From assembly GCF_031877795.1 (NCBI RefSeq), contig NC_133934.1, forward strand, positions 107,014,610-107,078,609: a DNA stretch of 64,000 nucleotides. Reading direction: 5' to 3'. This stretch comes from Strix aluco (taxonomy: Eukaryota; Chordata; Aves; Strigiformes; Strigidae). Below the pieces are notes generated by a model that was not told the origin of the DNA, did not search any database, and saw nothing but the letters and a program-made list of their open reading frames with translations. Of this stretch, positions 46,201 through 55,178 are shown in pieces. Every line of letters starts with the position of its first letter. The first letter of the stretch is position 1. The translations under genes were made by a program, and so were the position numbers.

Positions 46201-48832
46201 GCATTCTTCTCTTGCCTTTCCTCTCTGCAGGTCGAGTGAAAATCAGCTCACCATGCACAAGTGCTTCTTCTTCCTTGTGTTCATGGTCATCATCCTGCCC
46301 TCGCTGGGGCTGAGCAGGTACAGACCACCCTGCTGCGCTGCTCTCCCTGCTCCCTGGGAGCCGGGATCGCACCCGGGCCCCTCGCCTCCCACAAGCCAGC
46401 CCCAAAGGGCTGAGGGCCCACTGCCACTGAAACACAGCTGTCTCTGGGGAGGAAAATGCTCTTTAGCCAGGCCAAACTGCTCCCGGATGGTCATGGACAG
46501 AAAGCTTCCAGGCAGAGGAGGAGGTGAGTGCAGCGGCTTGCCAGGCTGCCACAGCTGACCTGAGGGTGCTGGTGGTGCCCTGCTTGGGGCCAGCCCTTCA
46601 GCAGACCCTGAAAGGACCAAGTCAGGTATCTGTGTAGCCCCAGCTACAGCAATCCTGACCATCCGGGAGGCAACCACCCATGCTATGGTGGTCCCAAGTG
46701 GCAGAAAGGGCTGTTCTGGCAGCATAGCATCCAGAGAGTCTTGCCCACCTGGGGCAGGGGAAAGCAGACACGTGATGGGTGCCCCCCCACATTGCTCTGT
46801 GTCTCCCCCTCTTTCTGAGCTGCTCCTCTTCCTCCTACAGCCTGGACCTTTTTTTCCGCTGGCTCTTCGACACCCACTTTCTGGATGAGGCTGATATCAA
46901 GTTCCAGTGAGTAGCAGGCAGCTCCCAAACTTCCCAGGCGAGCAGGAGTGCCCAACACCAGCCTCCAGCGGCTCTCCCGACCACCTGCCCAAGCATCCTC
47001 TTACCCTCTGTGTCCCCGGGGCAGGTGCGTTTTTCTCCCAGACAACGGAGCTTTTTTTGTCAACTACGTGGTCACCTCCAGCCTGATTGGGACGGCCATG
47101 GAGCTGCTGCGCATCCCGGGCCTTCTTGTCTACACCGCCCGCCTCTGCTTTGCCAAGTCCGAGCCTGAGCGGCTCCACGTCAAGCGGGTACGTGGCTCTG
47201 GTCACCTCTGAGCTACATGACCCCCGGCACAGTGGGGATGCGCTTGCTTAAAACTCAGACTGTCCCAGTCCCATGGGGAGGCTTGTGGGGACTTCTTCAG
47301 GCTTCATGGGGGCTAATGGGGGGGAAGGCAATCATGTGGACCAGGGTGAAAAGGTAAGTGCAGCCTTTGCAGCGGCAGAGGCAGTAATGTCACTGTTGGT
47401 TGTGTCCCAGAGCCAAGCCTACCAGTTCCAGTTTGGACTGGAGTACGCCTGGACCTGCTGCATCTTCTCTGTCGTCATGACCTACAGCATCACCTGCCCC
47501 ATCATCGTCCCCTTTGGTGAGTCCAGTCCCATGCCTATGGTCCCACTGCCCCTGGCCATGCCAAGAACAACCTGTCCCAGCCACCAGCAGCAATGTGGGA
47601 GCACAAGCTTCCCACATGGTACAGGAGGGCACCCTTGGGCATCATCCCCTCGGCCTGCCCTGCTGTCCCTGCAGCCTGGCTGTCCCCATTGTCCTCTCCC
47701 CAAATGGCCACTCTCCTCCTGCCAGGGTTGCTCTACATGCTGCTCAAGCACATGGTTGACCGGTACAACATTTACTACGTGTACATCCCCACCAAGCTGA
47801 ACCAGCGCCTCCACGTCGCTGCCATCAGCCAGGTCGTGGTGGCCCCCATCCTCTGCATGTTCTGGCTGCTCTTCTTCTCCGTTCTGCGTCTTGGTAGGAA
47901 GAACTTGGGGCTGCCCCCCACCACTGCTGAGGGTCACAGCTGATGCTTGGGGGGATGAATCACCAGTGTCACCCCTGAGTTAGGCATGACGTGGAGGGTG
48001 GGAAGGGGAATGTGAAGGGGGAAGGTGTGATGGAGACCTGGCAGATGAGGAGGGTGTCAGCTAGTGTCTTGGGAAAGGGGTTGAGAGCTTGTAAGACGCG
48101 AAGCAGGTGCCAGCCTGGGGCTCAGCTGCGCATGCAGCAGGTCCTTGGAGGCTCATGTGCTGCCCCAGTGTCTCTGTGCTCTAGGTCCCACTCGCCCTGT
48201 CACCCTCTTCACCTTTGTGGTCCTCCTCTCCTGCATCATCTTCTCCTTCTTTGGCCTCTGCCTGAAGAAGCTGCAGCCACGGAAACCCTCCAGCTACCAG
48301 GTGAGTGCAGACAACCGCCTGTCCTGTTCTGTTGCCCCACTTCATCCCCTCCTCACCTCTCTGCATTGTGTTTGCTATGGGGAGTCTGAGGTGGTGCCTG
48401 GCTGCCCCCCTGGCTTCGGCTGGTGACCCCCAAACCGTTGTTTCCTCCCGGCCTCCCTCTGCCCAGATGTCCGACCAGTCTGAGGGCGCCTTCAATGATG
48501 TGGAGCGGAGCAGCGTGTCCTCCACCCCCAACTCCAACGTGAGTACGCCTCCCCAGCCCTGCTGCAGCCACCTCCCCTGGATCCCCTGGGCCCTGACCCC
48601 CCACTGCCCCCTGGGGCAGCTCTTTGTGGCCACTGTCCTGCAGGAGCCCGAGCTGAGCTTGACGCCAGCGGCCTCCCCGGCGCACCAGTCCTATGGCACC
48701 ATGGGAAACCACCTGGAGCCAGCGGAGGACGGGGAGGACGGTGGGCTGCAGAGCTTTGAGACGGAGCTGGAGACAGTGGAGGGCGAGTATAGGAGTGGCC
48801 CGGTGATGGAGAGCCAGGCCCGCTACCAGTGA
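36906..48832 (+). CDS. TMEM63C: TMEM63C, OSCA/TMEM63-family mechanosensitive channel protein, 22 coding exons
   Basis: The exons join, with GT-AG borders and matching phases throughout, into 2493 coding bases (830 residues plus stop). The human protein is about 806 residues. Recognisable TMEM63C stretches include PFGGVPTVL (50-58), [13 protein letters not shown] (76-88), [39 protein letters not shown] and [10 protein letters not shown]. Order along the protein: short N-terminal tail with a glycosylation sequon (N30-S-T), first membrane helix about 54-76, helices about 156-177 and 208-228, a cytosolic RRM-like domain about 237-413, then the pore-bearing helix cluster about 425-725, and an acidic Ser-rich tail 728-830. 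A second sequon is N456-V-T in the loop after the helix at about 425-448. Family knowledge: TMEM63 proteins are OSCA-related stretch/osmosensitive cation channels; human TMEM63C is linked to spastic paraplegia and podocyte function and is reported at ER-mitochondria contacts. The ATG at 36906 is the first in its exon; its context is only moderate (C at -3, G at +4). TMEM63A and TMEM63B are less likely on residue matches and on the NGB neighbour. Confidence 0.95.
37181..37215. repeat. (TG)17 dinucleotide microsatellite in TMEM63C intron 1
   Basis: An uninterrupted TG run 78 bases after the exon 1 donor. Such runs close to a donor can affect splicing and are usually length-polymorphic. Confidence 0.97.
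37510..37589 (+). CDS. TMEM63C: TMEM63C coding exon 2 (residues 67-92)
   Basis: Bounded by ttccag and GTAAGG. It completes the first membrane helix and encodes the conserved RKAAWDYGR motif just after it. Leaves two bases of Ser93. Confidence 0.92.
38716..38803 (+). CDS. TMEM63C: TMEM63C coding exon 3 (residues 93-122)
   Basis: Acceptor is caaag, donor GTGAGT. It carries the family motif [13 protein letters not shown], then a Ser/Glu-rich cytosolic linker with likely phosphorylatable serines. Ends in phase 0. Confidence 0.88.
39505..39830 (+). mobile_element. Ancient CR1-like LINE internal ORF2 fragment in TMEM63C intron 3
   Basis: It shows the internal segment of old amniote CR1 elements in order: aagatatccttttaaaaaagtcaag, aatgaggaaaatctaaacttgccaggtta, aagcaaatactggatttttcttcacacatcaggaacaggaaatatgcc, and gagagctaaat. 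No long frame remains. A piece near 40110 (aagaaattacaacccagggagc) may be a later part of the same copy. Confidence 0.6.
40987..41024 (+). CDS. TMEM63C: TMEM63C coding exon 4, 38-nt small exon (residues 123-134)
   Basis: Bounded by ttccag and GTAAGT. It encodes [12 protein letters not shown], matching the human GFCSWFF segment before the first core helix. At 38 nt it is the shortest coding exon of the gene; skipping it would shift the frame. Confidence 0.88.
41444..41586 (+). CDS. TMEM63C: TMEM63C coding exon 5 (residues 135-182)
   Basis: Bounded by tcctccag and GTAAGT. It encodes the KDEEI-x-KCG segment, then a hydrophobic helix at about 156-177 ending in [11 protein letters not shown], a typical TMEM63 sequence. 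Confidence 0.93.
41901..41952 (+). CDS. TMEM63C: TMEM63C coding exon 6 (residues 183-199)
   Basis: A 52-nt exon between cctgcag and GTACGT. It encodes [10 protein letters not shown], the conserved loop (human HFARTTIVNV) between the second and third helices. Confidence 0.92.
42419..42527 (+). CDS. TMEM63C: TMEM63C coding exon 7 (residues 200-236)
   Basis: Bounded by cctccag and GTGAGC. It encodes LLWLHS followed by a membrane helix at about 208-228 and the start of the cytosolic domain. Ends in phase 0. Confidence 0.93.
42956..43029 (+). CDS. TMEM63C: TMEM63C coding exon 8 (residues 237-260)
   Basis: Bounded by ccctag and [24 protein letters not shown] is the first strand (RNP2-like) of the cytosolic RRM-like domain of the family. 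Confidence 0.93.
43134..43214 (+). CDS. TMEM63C: TMEM63C coding exon 9 (residues 261-287)
   Basis: Bounded by cccgcag and GTGAGT. It encodes HEAYP and [14 protein letters not shown] of the cytosolic domain, aligned to human HEAYPGSVV and HFCYDVRNLIDLD. Confidence 0.93.
43350..43470 (+). CDS. TMEM63C: TMEM63C coding exon 10 (residues 288-328)
   Basis: Bounded by cggcag and GTAGGA. It encodes GRLYFTTKA and a Cys cluster (HPCAR-x2-CC-x2-C) in the cytosolic domain, comparable to the human Cys-rich HPCARLCFCKC stretch. Confidence 0.93.
43589..43722 (+). CDS. TMEM63C: TMEM63C coding exon 11 (residues 329-372)
   Basis: Bounded by cccacag and GTGAGT. It encodes [20 protein letters not shown] and [11 protein letters not shown], the helix and RNP1-like strand of the cytosolic RRM-like domain. 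Confidence 0.95.
43967..44089 (+). CDS. TMEM63C: TMEM63C coding exon 12 (residues 373-413)
   Basis: Bounded by cctgcag and GTGAAC, a weaker donor than its neighbours. It encodes [11 protein letters not shown] and APAPSDIIW, which closes the cytosolic domain just before the helix cluster. Confidence 0.92.
44151..44200. repeat. Three-copy CTATAGGG degenerate repeat in TMEM63C intron 12
   Basis: CTATAGGG occurs at 44151, 44170 and 44193, each preceded by a related word (ccatac, tgtaa, catat). Spacing is 19 and 23 bases. It begins about 60 bases after the weak exon 12 donor. Confidence 0.8.
44579..44732 (+). CDS. TMEM63C: TMEM63C coding exon 13 (residues 414-465)
   Basis: Bounded by tctcacag and GTAGGC. 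It encodes ENLSVRG, a long membrane helix (about 425-448) with FFLTTPAII, and the N456-V-T sequon in the following loop. In OSCA/TMEM63 structures this helix lines the pore. Confidence 0.94.
45293..45399 (+). CDS. TMEM63C: TMEM63C coding exon 14 (residues 466-500)
   Basis: Bounded by cctgcag and GTAACG. It encodes [18 protein letters not shown] and the helix that follows, ending SHWTR as in the human protein (AHWTR). Confidence 0.94.
46231..46317 (+). CDS. TMEM63C: TMEM63C coding exon 15 (residues 501-529)
   Basis: Bounded by tctgcag and GTACAG. It encodes [20 protein letters not shown], a pore-region helix nearly identical to the human one. Confidence 0.94.
46841..46906 (+). CDS. TMEM63C: TMEM63C coding exon 16 (residues 530-551)
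   Basis: Bounded by cctacag and GTGAGT. It encodes [11 protein letters not shown] and DEADIKF, the amphipathic linker seen in human SLDVFLRWLFD. Confidence 0.93.
47025..47187 (+). CDS. TMEM63C: TMEM63C coding exon 17 (residues 552-606)
   Basis: Bounded by gggcag and GTACGT. It encodes [15 protein letters not shown], the most conserved helix start of the family, then a second hydrophobic stretch and SEPER. Ends in phase 0. Confidence 0.95.
47411..47516 (+). CDS. TMEM63C: TMEM63C coding exon 18 (residues 607-641)
   Basis: Bounded by tcccag and GTGAGT. It encodes FQFGLEYAW and [16 protein letters not shown], matching human FQFGREYAW and [16 protein letters not shown]. Confidence 0.95.
47726..47893 (+). 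CDS. TMEM63C: TMEM63C coding exon 19 (residues 642-697)
   Basis: Bounded by tgccag and GTAGGA. It encodes [20 protein letters not shown] and a helix about 673-697 ending LFFSVLRLG. Confidence 0.95.
48185..48300 (+). CDS. TMEM63C: TMEM63C coding exon 20 (residues 698-736)
   Basis: Bounded by ctctag and GTGAGT. It encodes the last membrane helix (about 702-722) and the basic KKLQPRK stretch at the membrane exit. Ends in phase 0. Confidence 0.92.
48467..48538 (+). CDS. TMEM63C: TMEM63C coding exon 21, symmetric 72-nt exon (residues 737-760)
   Basis: Bounded by gcccag and GTGAGT, phase 0 on both sides, so it can be skipped without changing the frame. It encodes a Ser-rich tail including [13 protein letters not shown], comparable to the human SSTSSTPTS segment. 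Confidence 0.9.
48620..48832 (+). CDS. TMEM63C: TMEM63C terminal coding exon 22 (residues 761-830, stop TGA 48830)
   Basis: Acceptor is ggggcag. It encodes [17 protein letters not shown] and SYGTM, matching the human C-terminal tail, then an acidic stretch before the stop. Confidence 0.94.
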   Translation, partial: LFVATVLQEPELSLTPAASPAHQSYGTMGNHLEPAEDGEDGGLQSFETELETVEGEYRSGPVMESQARYQ

Positions 48833-50748
48833 GCATCCCCACCGCCGGGGTGAGGACCAGCCGTGCCGAGAGTGGAGGACATGCTGGTGGGGCAGGAAGG
48901 AGCCTTCCAAGCACTGGTGGAGGCCACCTCGCTGACGGGGTGGGGGGACAACAGGACTGATGTGAGGGGGAGACCCCATTGTATGGGAGGTAGTGGGAGG
49001 CTCTGCTGGTCCATTCCACTGCCTGGACCGGCTCAGCCCCCCCCATGCCCCCCCATCCTCACCTGCCTCTTCCAGCCCATCATGGGGAAGAGGGGGTACA
49101 GTGGTGTGGGGAGAAGGTCTCTCTGAGAGGCCATGCTTTTGGGGGTACGAGGGAGGCCCTGGCCCCTCCATGAGGGGGAAGCAGCCCAGACAGCTCAGAT
49201 GAATGTGCCCACCGCCACGCTGTCCCACGGGTCCTCAGTGGGAGGGACAGTCAGTTGTAACCCTTGCTTCCCACCCCATCCACTGTGTCCCCTGGTGTCA
49301 GCCATGCAGGCTTCTGCCTGCCCCCACCCCCCCGTCACCCCCAAGGCTTTGCCAGTTAAAGCCGGGACTGCTGAGACATGAGTGCTTTGGTGGAGGAGGT
49401 GAGTTCCCCAGGGCTGCTCCCAGCACCAGCGGCCCTGCCCTGAGGCAGGCATCAAAACACAAGCCCAGCTCTTCCCCACCCTCCCACCCCACTGCTACTT
49501 CACTATGCCTGTGCCCTTGGGCCCTAGGGAAGGAGCAGACGGTCAAGGGACGAGTGTGTTTAATGGCTGTGAGAGCAGTTCCTCATCATCCCACCCCCAC
49601 CCCCGCAGCATCCCTCTCGTGCTCATGCTCTCCCCAGGGCTGGCCATGGGACCTTGCATGGCTCCATCCTGTGGCAACAGAAGTGGTGGGTGGAGGGGAG
49701 GGATGACTCACAACTGGCAGGAACCTGGCCTCTGGGTCCTGGTCCATCACATCCTGCCCTTGCCCACAAGCCACAGCCATGGGATGGTCCCCCAGCAGCC
49801 ACACCACCTCTCGAGTGTGAAGCCTGCTGTGGTTAGTGTAAATGTGCCAGTTCCTGCCCAGGCAGCATCTCTAGGGTTTTCAGCTCATCCGCAGCAGCCG
49901 TGGAGGCCCCTTGGGGACAAGGGCAGATCCTTGCCCTGCTCAGCCCCTCTGTCACCAGGCTAGCCCGCCTGGGCATGCTGACTCCTTGCTTGGCCCCACT
50001 TTGGCCTTGGGACTGGTTTTCCTGCTCCTGATTTTCCTGCTGGCTTCAGAGCAATTCTAGCCACCGTCCCAGGACCATGCAGGGAGGGAAGGGACAATGA
50101 TGTGGCTCTGTGGCACCAGGACTGCCAGAATGGGGAGTGATGCTGTGCAAAAGCCATGGCACTGCACCACTCAGCATTACTGGTGCCACTGGGATGGGGG
50201 GGGGGCACAATGTGCCAGTCCTGGGGGTGGAGGTGGGGTCAGAGACAGTCCAGCAGCGAGCTGTGGGGCTCAGCTGTGTTGAACTCAAGTGGGCCCTGGG
50301 ACATCCCCATGGGGCTCAGCTCAGTGAGCTGGCAGCCCCGTGGTCCCTGTCCCACCCACGCTCCTGCATGCTGGGGCAATGGCTGCGGCACACTAGCCAC
50401 GGAGTGATTGCCTCGGGGGAGCCTTGAGCTCAGCTGCTCCCTCCCAACCTCAAAAAGCACCCTGGGGGGCTCGTGGCTCCCTGGCCAGGTGCCCCCAGGG
50501 CTGCCCGCAGCTCAGCTGCTGCCCTCACTGCCTGCTCTGGGGGCAGCCCTGGCCAGAGGGGGGGAGGTGCTGGTGGCCTCTCTCTGGGTGGAAGCAAGTG
50601 CCTGCGAGTGGCACCGCGTCCTTGGGAGCTCGGGCTGCTGGTCCGATTGCCCTTGGCTGCCCCGCTGTAGGAATGTGCCAGAGGTCTGTACCTTCTCGTG
50701 ATTTATTGCTATGACCGTGCCTTGAATAAAATGACTTCACCCAGCCTC
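48833..50748 (+). other. TMEM63C: TMEM63C 3' untranslated region (inferred)
   Basis: It runs from the TGA to the first good poly(A) signal on this strand, about 1.9 kb. GC-rich, with no credible coding exon. The exact cleavage site is inferred from the signal and a following GT-rich stretch near 50771. Confidence 0.65.
50725..50730 (+). terminator. TMEM63C: Poly(A) signal AATAAA of TMEM63C
   Basis: Canonical hexamer in cttgaataaaatgac. A GT-containing downstream element (cacgtgtcctgcctggtg, about 50769) follows at a normal distance. It is the first AATAAA I noted after the stop codon. Confidence 0.7.
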
Positions 50749-50749
50749 T

Positions 50750-52875
50750 GCCTGGCATCATCACCTCCACGTGTCCTGCCTGGTGCCAGGAGAGGGGGGG
50801 ACCCTCGCCACTGGAACCTGAAAAATTTCCCCAGCCCCTTTCCTGTGGCACCTTTGGGCTGTTTTTGACCCTTCATGGGGATGTCCTGTAGAGGCTTCAG
50901 TGGTGAGGAGACTACTCAACACCTCTTCACCTCCAGGCACCTTGCCACCCACCATGGTCCCCACAAAAGCAAACCCCAGTGAGTGGGCAGAAGCGGCAAA
51001 GGCACGGAAGCACTAACAACCCACCATGACCCCTCGGGAAGGCTGGCACAGCCCTTGGCACCATCCCTGACACTGGGGATGGGTGCAGCCCTGGGACAGG
51101 CAGCCTGTCCTCTGCCGGTGCTTGCCCCACAGGACACCACCGAAGGAGCATACACTACTGGGAGGAACCAGGAGGGTGGCCTGGAGCTCCTCCGGGACCA
51201 CAGCAAGGAGCGGGGCAGTGGGGGGACCCACCCCATCTGGGGATGGAGCAGATGTTCCCAAAGCTGAACTGCCCACCAGCAAGTCCCAGGGAAGGGGGCA
51301 AACACCATTTTGGGAGTCTTTCTCTAGGTTTTGAGCAGACAGTGCTCTTTTGCTCCACTTCTCCTTCCCAAAACACACTTTACACCCAAATTCCTACTTG
51401 AATGATCTGCCTCAGCAGGTCCTTCCAGCCGGCCCCTCCATGGCTCCCATGGGGTGAGCCCTGCCTGGCCAGCCTGGCTTACAGCACGGGGCAGGGGGCA
51501 TGGGAAGAGTTTCCCTTTGGATGAAAAACTGAAAGATTAAAAAAGATTAAAAAGAAAGATTAAAAAACCCCACTCCTCTCATCGCATGTCCCCACAGAGG
51601 CCCCCCACAGTTCATCATTAGTAGTAAACAGGGCTAAATACAGGGCCTTGCTGGCACCAGCGAGCTGAGGCAGGAGCCCTGGCTATGAGCGAGGGCTGTA
51701 ATTGCCCCCCTGGTTTGTGGCTCTCCTGGCCCTCGCACCAGGGAAGCCCATCACAGCCTAAGGAGGTTGTGTAAGCCCCATCACACTGCGTCTCTGACAC
51801 TCTGGCCCTCAGAAACCTGCTTGCCTGATTACAGCCTGCACATACAAAAGTGCCTCACAGCTGGGGCTGAGCGATTGCATGGCATGTCCCACTGCGCCGG
51901 CCGATGGTGGGCAGTGCCAGGAGCATCCCCACCAGGCAGCAGCCAAGGCAAAAGGGCGGTTTGTGGGAGCTGTGACAAACCTTCGCGCTGGTGCAGGGAG
52001 TCAAAGGTGAGGGTGCTGCTGGGGGGTGCTGCGCTGGCCCTTCCCTGCAGCACTGGGGTTGGGCTCCCACTGCCAGACCTGAAGCTGGCAGCTGTGCTCC
52101 AGGCCAGGAAGAGCTGGAAAATTTATTTTAGCAATGAACCACAGGGAGGATTTCTTTGCATTTCGATCTCTGCTGCTGTCCTTGCCCTTTGCAGACTGTT
52201 GCACATTGCCCTGCAGAACAAGCCCCATCCTAAATGTTGCCCCATGCTCTCCTGTGGCAGGGCTGGGATTTCCAGCCCTCAGTAGATGCTATTACAGACC
52301 CTGAGCTGCCTTCCCCACTCTCTGGACCATCCTTCTTCAGTGTCAAGTGCCCAACTCTCCCAGGGCTGGAAACCCACCATGTCAAAGCTAGAACATGCCC
52401 CGGGAAGGGGGAGACAGGACCTCCTGCATCCCCACCAGCTGATCCCTGGGGCAGGGCTGCTGGGGCTGCTCTGCAGCCCAGCTGGCAGGGTGGGAGCTGC
52501 ATGGAGCCGGGCAGGACTTTGCTGTGAGGTTGTGCCCTGCTGCTGCAGTTGAACAACAGAAAAGGGATTTTTAGGCTGATCGCTTAAAGCTCTAATTCCA
52601 TTAGAGATAGTTAAATTTGAAGGGTAATGAGCAATCAGCAGCAGGACACCTTTGCTAGCCTCTCCACTCCTCACCTATTCAATTACAGTGCACAGAAGCT
52701 CCCAACAGACATTTGGTGCTGGATGCCTTCTTATATCAGTCAAGCTGGACTACACAAGTGACTAGTATCTCCAAAGCTAGAGCCAACAAGAAGCCAGTAA
52801 ACCTCTCTGTCATCCTATTTTTTTTCTTGCTTGGGCCTTTTATATTAAAATAAACATAAGGCAGCACAAAGGGCC
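50750..52875. other. Intergenic gap between convergent TMEM63C and NGB
   Basis: About 2.1 kb with no recognised exon. The left part is GC-rich; an A-rich direct repeat (aaagattaaaaa repeated about three times) sits at 51531-51566. A plus-strand AATAAA at 52849-52854 overlaps the region just past the inferred NGB poly(A) site. Confidence 0.6.
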
Positions 52876-52892
52876 GAGACTCACTGTTGTTC

Positions 52893-52898
52893 TTTATT
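52893..52898 (-). terminator. NGB: Distal poly(A) signal of NGB
   Basis: AATAAA on the - strand (tttatt on +), in gtttaataaagaac. A T/G-rich stretch follows on the - strand around 52845-52872, as expected of a cleavage downstream element. Confidence 0.55.
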
Positions 52899-54150
52899 AA
52901 ACAGTACAGCTAGGTATAAGAGGCACACAGATTAGTTCAGTTTTCTGAGGAGTTACACAGAACATGGTACAGAGGAGGAGAAGTCAAGGAGCTGGGAAAG
53001 CTAGAGGGAGTGGGGATGGTTTGGGGCAGTAACACCCACCCCCCACCCATCACACAGCTGCCTACTTGTCACACAGAGCCAGAAGGTCCCCCCCTGTGAT
53101 GCTGAATGCTGATGCCCCAGAACAGGGTTGCAAAGAGGACATCCCCATTCCCAGACCCTCCTGCCCCATACCATGCCGTCACAGCTAGCACCTCCGCCCA
53201 GCCCCAGCTCCTCCATCCCTCACTGCCTGGCACAAGAATCAGGAGGACCTCACCTGACCCAGATGATGGAGAGAGCCATGGGCCAGGATGCACAACACCA
53301 CGCTGTAGGACTGCAGGAGCAGAGCCTGGTACTGCAGGGAGGACAGGGAACATCCTACATGGGGATGTTCCACAACACCTCTCAGCTCCCCTCCCAAACA
53401 CAGCTGGAGGGCTCCTTGCTTGCTGTAAGCCCACAGCCACCACCAGACCTGGTGGCAGGGAAGCAGAGCCCCATCTCACAGGGCACCACATCATTTCCCT
53501 TCATGGCACGGGGCTGGGAGACCTCAGCTGCAGCTGCAAGGAGCAGGCAGCCCTCTCCTGCCCCAGAGTGGAGGAGGTTTGAGATTAGGAGGAACATGTC
53601 TCTAGAACAGAACCATCTCAGCCCTCAATGCTGGGTTCCTCCTGCCCTGGAGCAGCAAAAAAGCACGCTGCCCTGTAACTGACTGCTTGCTCTATGTCTT
53701 TGCCCTGGGGCTAGTGATATCTGGAAACACGGTTCTGCCTGTCCCACAGTGACTTCCCCATAAAGATGAACTCTTCAAAGTGCTCAAGTTCAGCTCCCCT
53801 CAGAGCCCTCAGGTGCTGCCTTGCAGCCATTTCTTGGGATTTCTTCTGGCAGATGCTGTCTTCTCACTCCTGTCCTGATATAGCAGTGCTGCACACACCT
53901 AACTGGGTACCTCACTGTGCTCCAAAGCGGCTGTGTCTCCAGTACGGCTGGGAGGGACTACTAAAAGTTGAGGAGCTCTGTAGATGGGCACTGTGTGCAG
54001 CTGGAAATCACTCCAGGTCCTGACAGCATCAGCAGAGAAATTCCAGCTATGCTGCTTCTGGCCAGGAGCCAGAATGATTTCTGGAAGCTGTTGCCATGAC
54101 ATGAGTGCAACCTTCATTTTCATTTTAAGACATCTTTTCCTTGTTTTTAC

Positions 54151-54156
54151 TTTATT
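54151..54156 (-). terminator. NGB: Possible proximal poly(A) signal of NGB
   Basis: AATAAA on the - strand about 0.9 kb after the NGB stop codon. The downstream element is less convincing than at the distal site. Confidence 0.4.
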
Positions 54157-55031
54157 CTCCTTTACACAAAGCAGTAAGAGTCACCACTGCTGCTGCATTT
54201 CAGCTGCCTCTAAGATTAAACCAGTCAGCCACACCAACACAAAGCCTTTCAGCTGGCAGCCTAGACCTGCTAAAAGCAGCCTCACTGTGGGATTAATGTG
54301 ACTCCACTGCTTGAAGCATCCTTAGGAAACACACTGAGTTGTGGCCAATCTGACATGAGGAAAAGCCATGGATCCCTCCAGGGGATAGGCAAGGCAGAAG
54401 AGAGTACTAGGATTAACGATCCAGTAGTAATATGTAGGTGAAGGGAGAGAGGGAAAAGCTACCCACATGGTTTGGGGAGGATGGCTGCATGGCACAGCCA
54501 GCTCCTACCTCTGCTGTCCCTGGCCCTAGAGGGAGCCAAATCCATCATTGCCACAGCTGAACTGGGCACAGCAGCACGGGAGGAGCAAGCAGTGCCAGAC
54601 CTGGCAGGTCTTGAGTAAATAGGCAAATAGGATCTCAGGCAAATAAGCTTGAGAGGCCTACGCCAGCTGTCATCTAACTAGGGTGGGTAGCAAGAGGAGG
54701 GAGCATGAGCCAGCTTAAAACCAGAGTAGATACCTGGGTGTTGATGCTTCAGCTACCCCGAAGGGACTTGGAGCAGGGTGGTGTACCTGTGCTGCGGCAC
54801 TCCTAGGCTCACAGAGATGTACCCTGCCAGCCCTTCACAAAGGCAGAGATGTAGTTGTGTCAAAGCAAGGCGGAATCACTGGGAGAGCCCCGAAGCATGC
54901 GTGACTGGCAGAGACAGTGACGGGCTGGTGCACAGAGAAAGACAGAAGTGGAGAGAGGCAGAAAGCACAGCATGAGCGCTCCCCCTGCCCAGGACCGCTG
55001 CATGGTCAGGGATAGGGATGGTTGGCAGGAT

Positions 55032-55178
55032 CTAGTCCCCTTCTGGAAGGGTGTCCCAGCCACGTCGCATGGCTTTCACCACAGCACCATAGAGTTTGCT
55101 CCAAGCCTCCCGCACGTCCGGGCTGAAGGCAGTGCCAAGGCATTTCTCCAGCATGTACAGCAAGGACTCGCCGACAGT
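55032..55178 (-). CDS. NGB: NGB exon 4, coding part (residues 114-161, stop TAG)
   Basis: Acceptor is tttgcag. It encodes [15 protein letters not shown] and [14 protein letters not shown] (helices G and H), almost the human sequence, with a C-terminal TLPEGD where human has GE. Confidence 0.96.
   Translation of the reverse strand, partial: TVGESLLYMLEKCLGTAFSPDVREAWSKLYGAVVKAMRRGWDTLPEGD

Larger units (their letters stand above)
52878..55031 (-). other. NGB: NGB 3' untranslated region (inferred, two possible ends)
   Basis: Downstream of the NGB stop on the - strand there is no further recognisable exon. A proximal AATAAA at 54151-54156 would give a UTR of about 0.9 kb. The distal one at 52893-52898 would give about 2.15 kb and is followed by a T/G-rich element. 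Which is used cannot be read from sequence alone. Confidence 0.5.

Noticed and set aside
48353-49228. 291-codon - strand frame
   Set aside because: It is an antisense shadow of TMEM63C exons 21-22 and the GC-rich 3' UTR.
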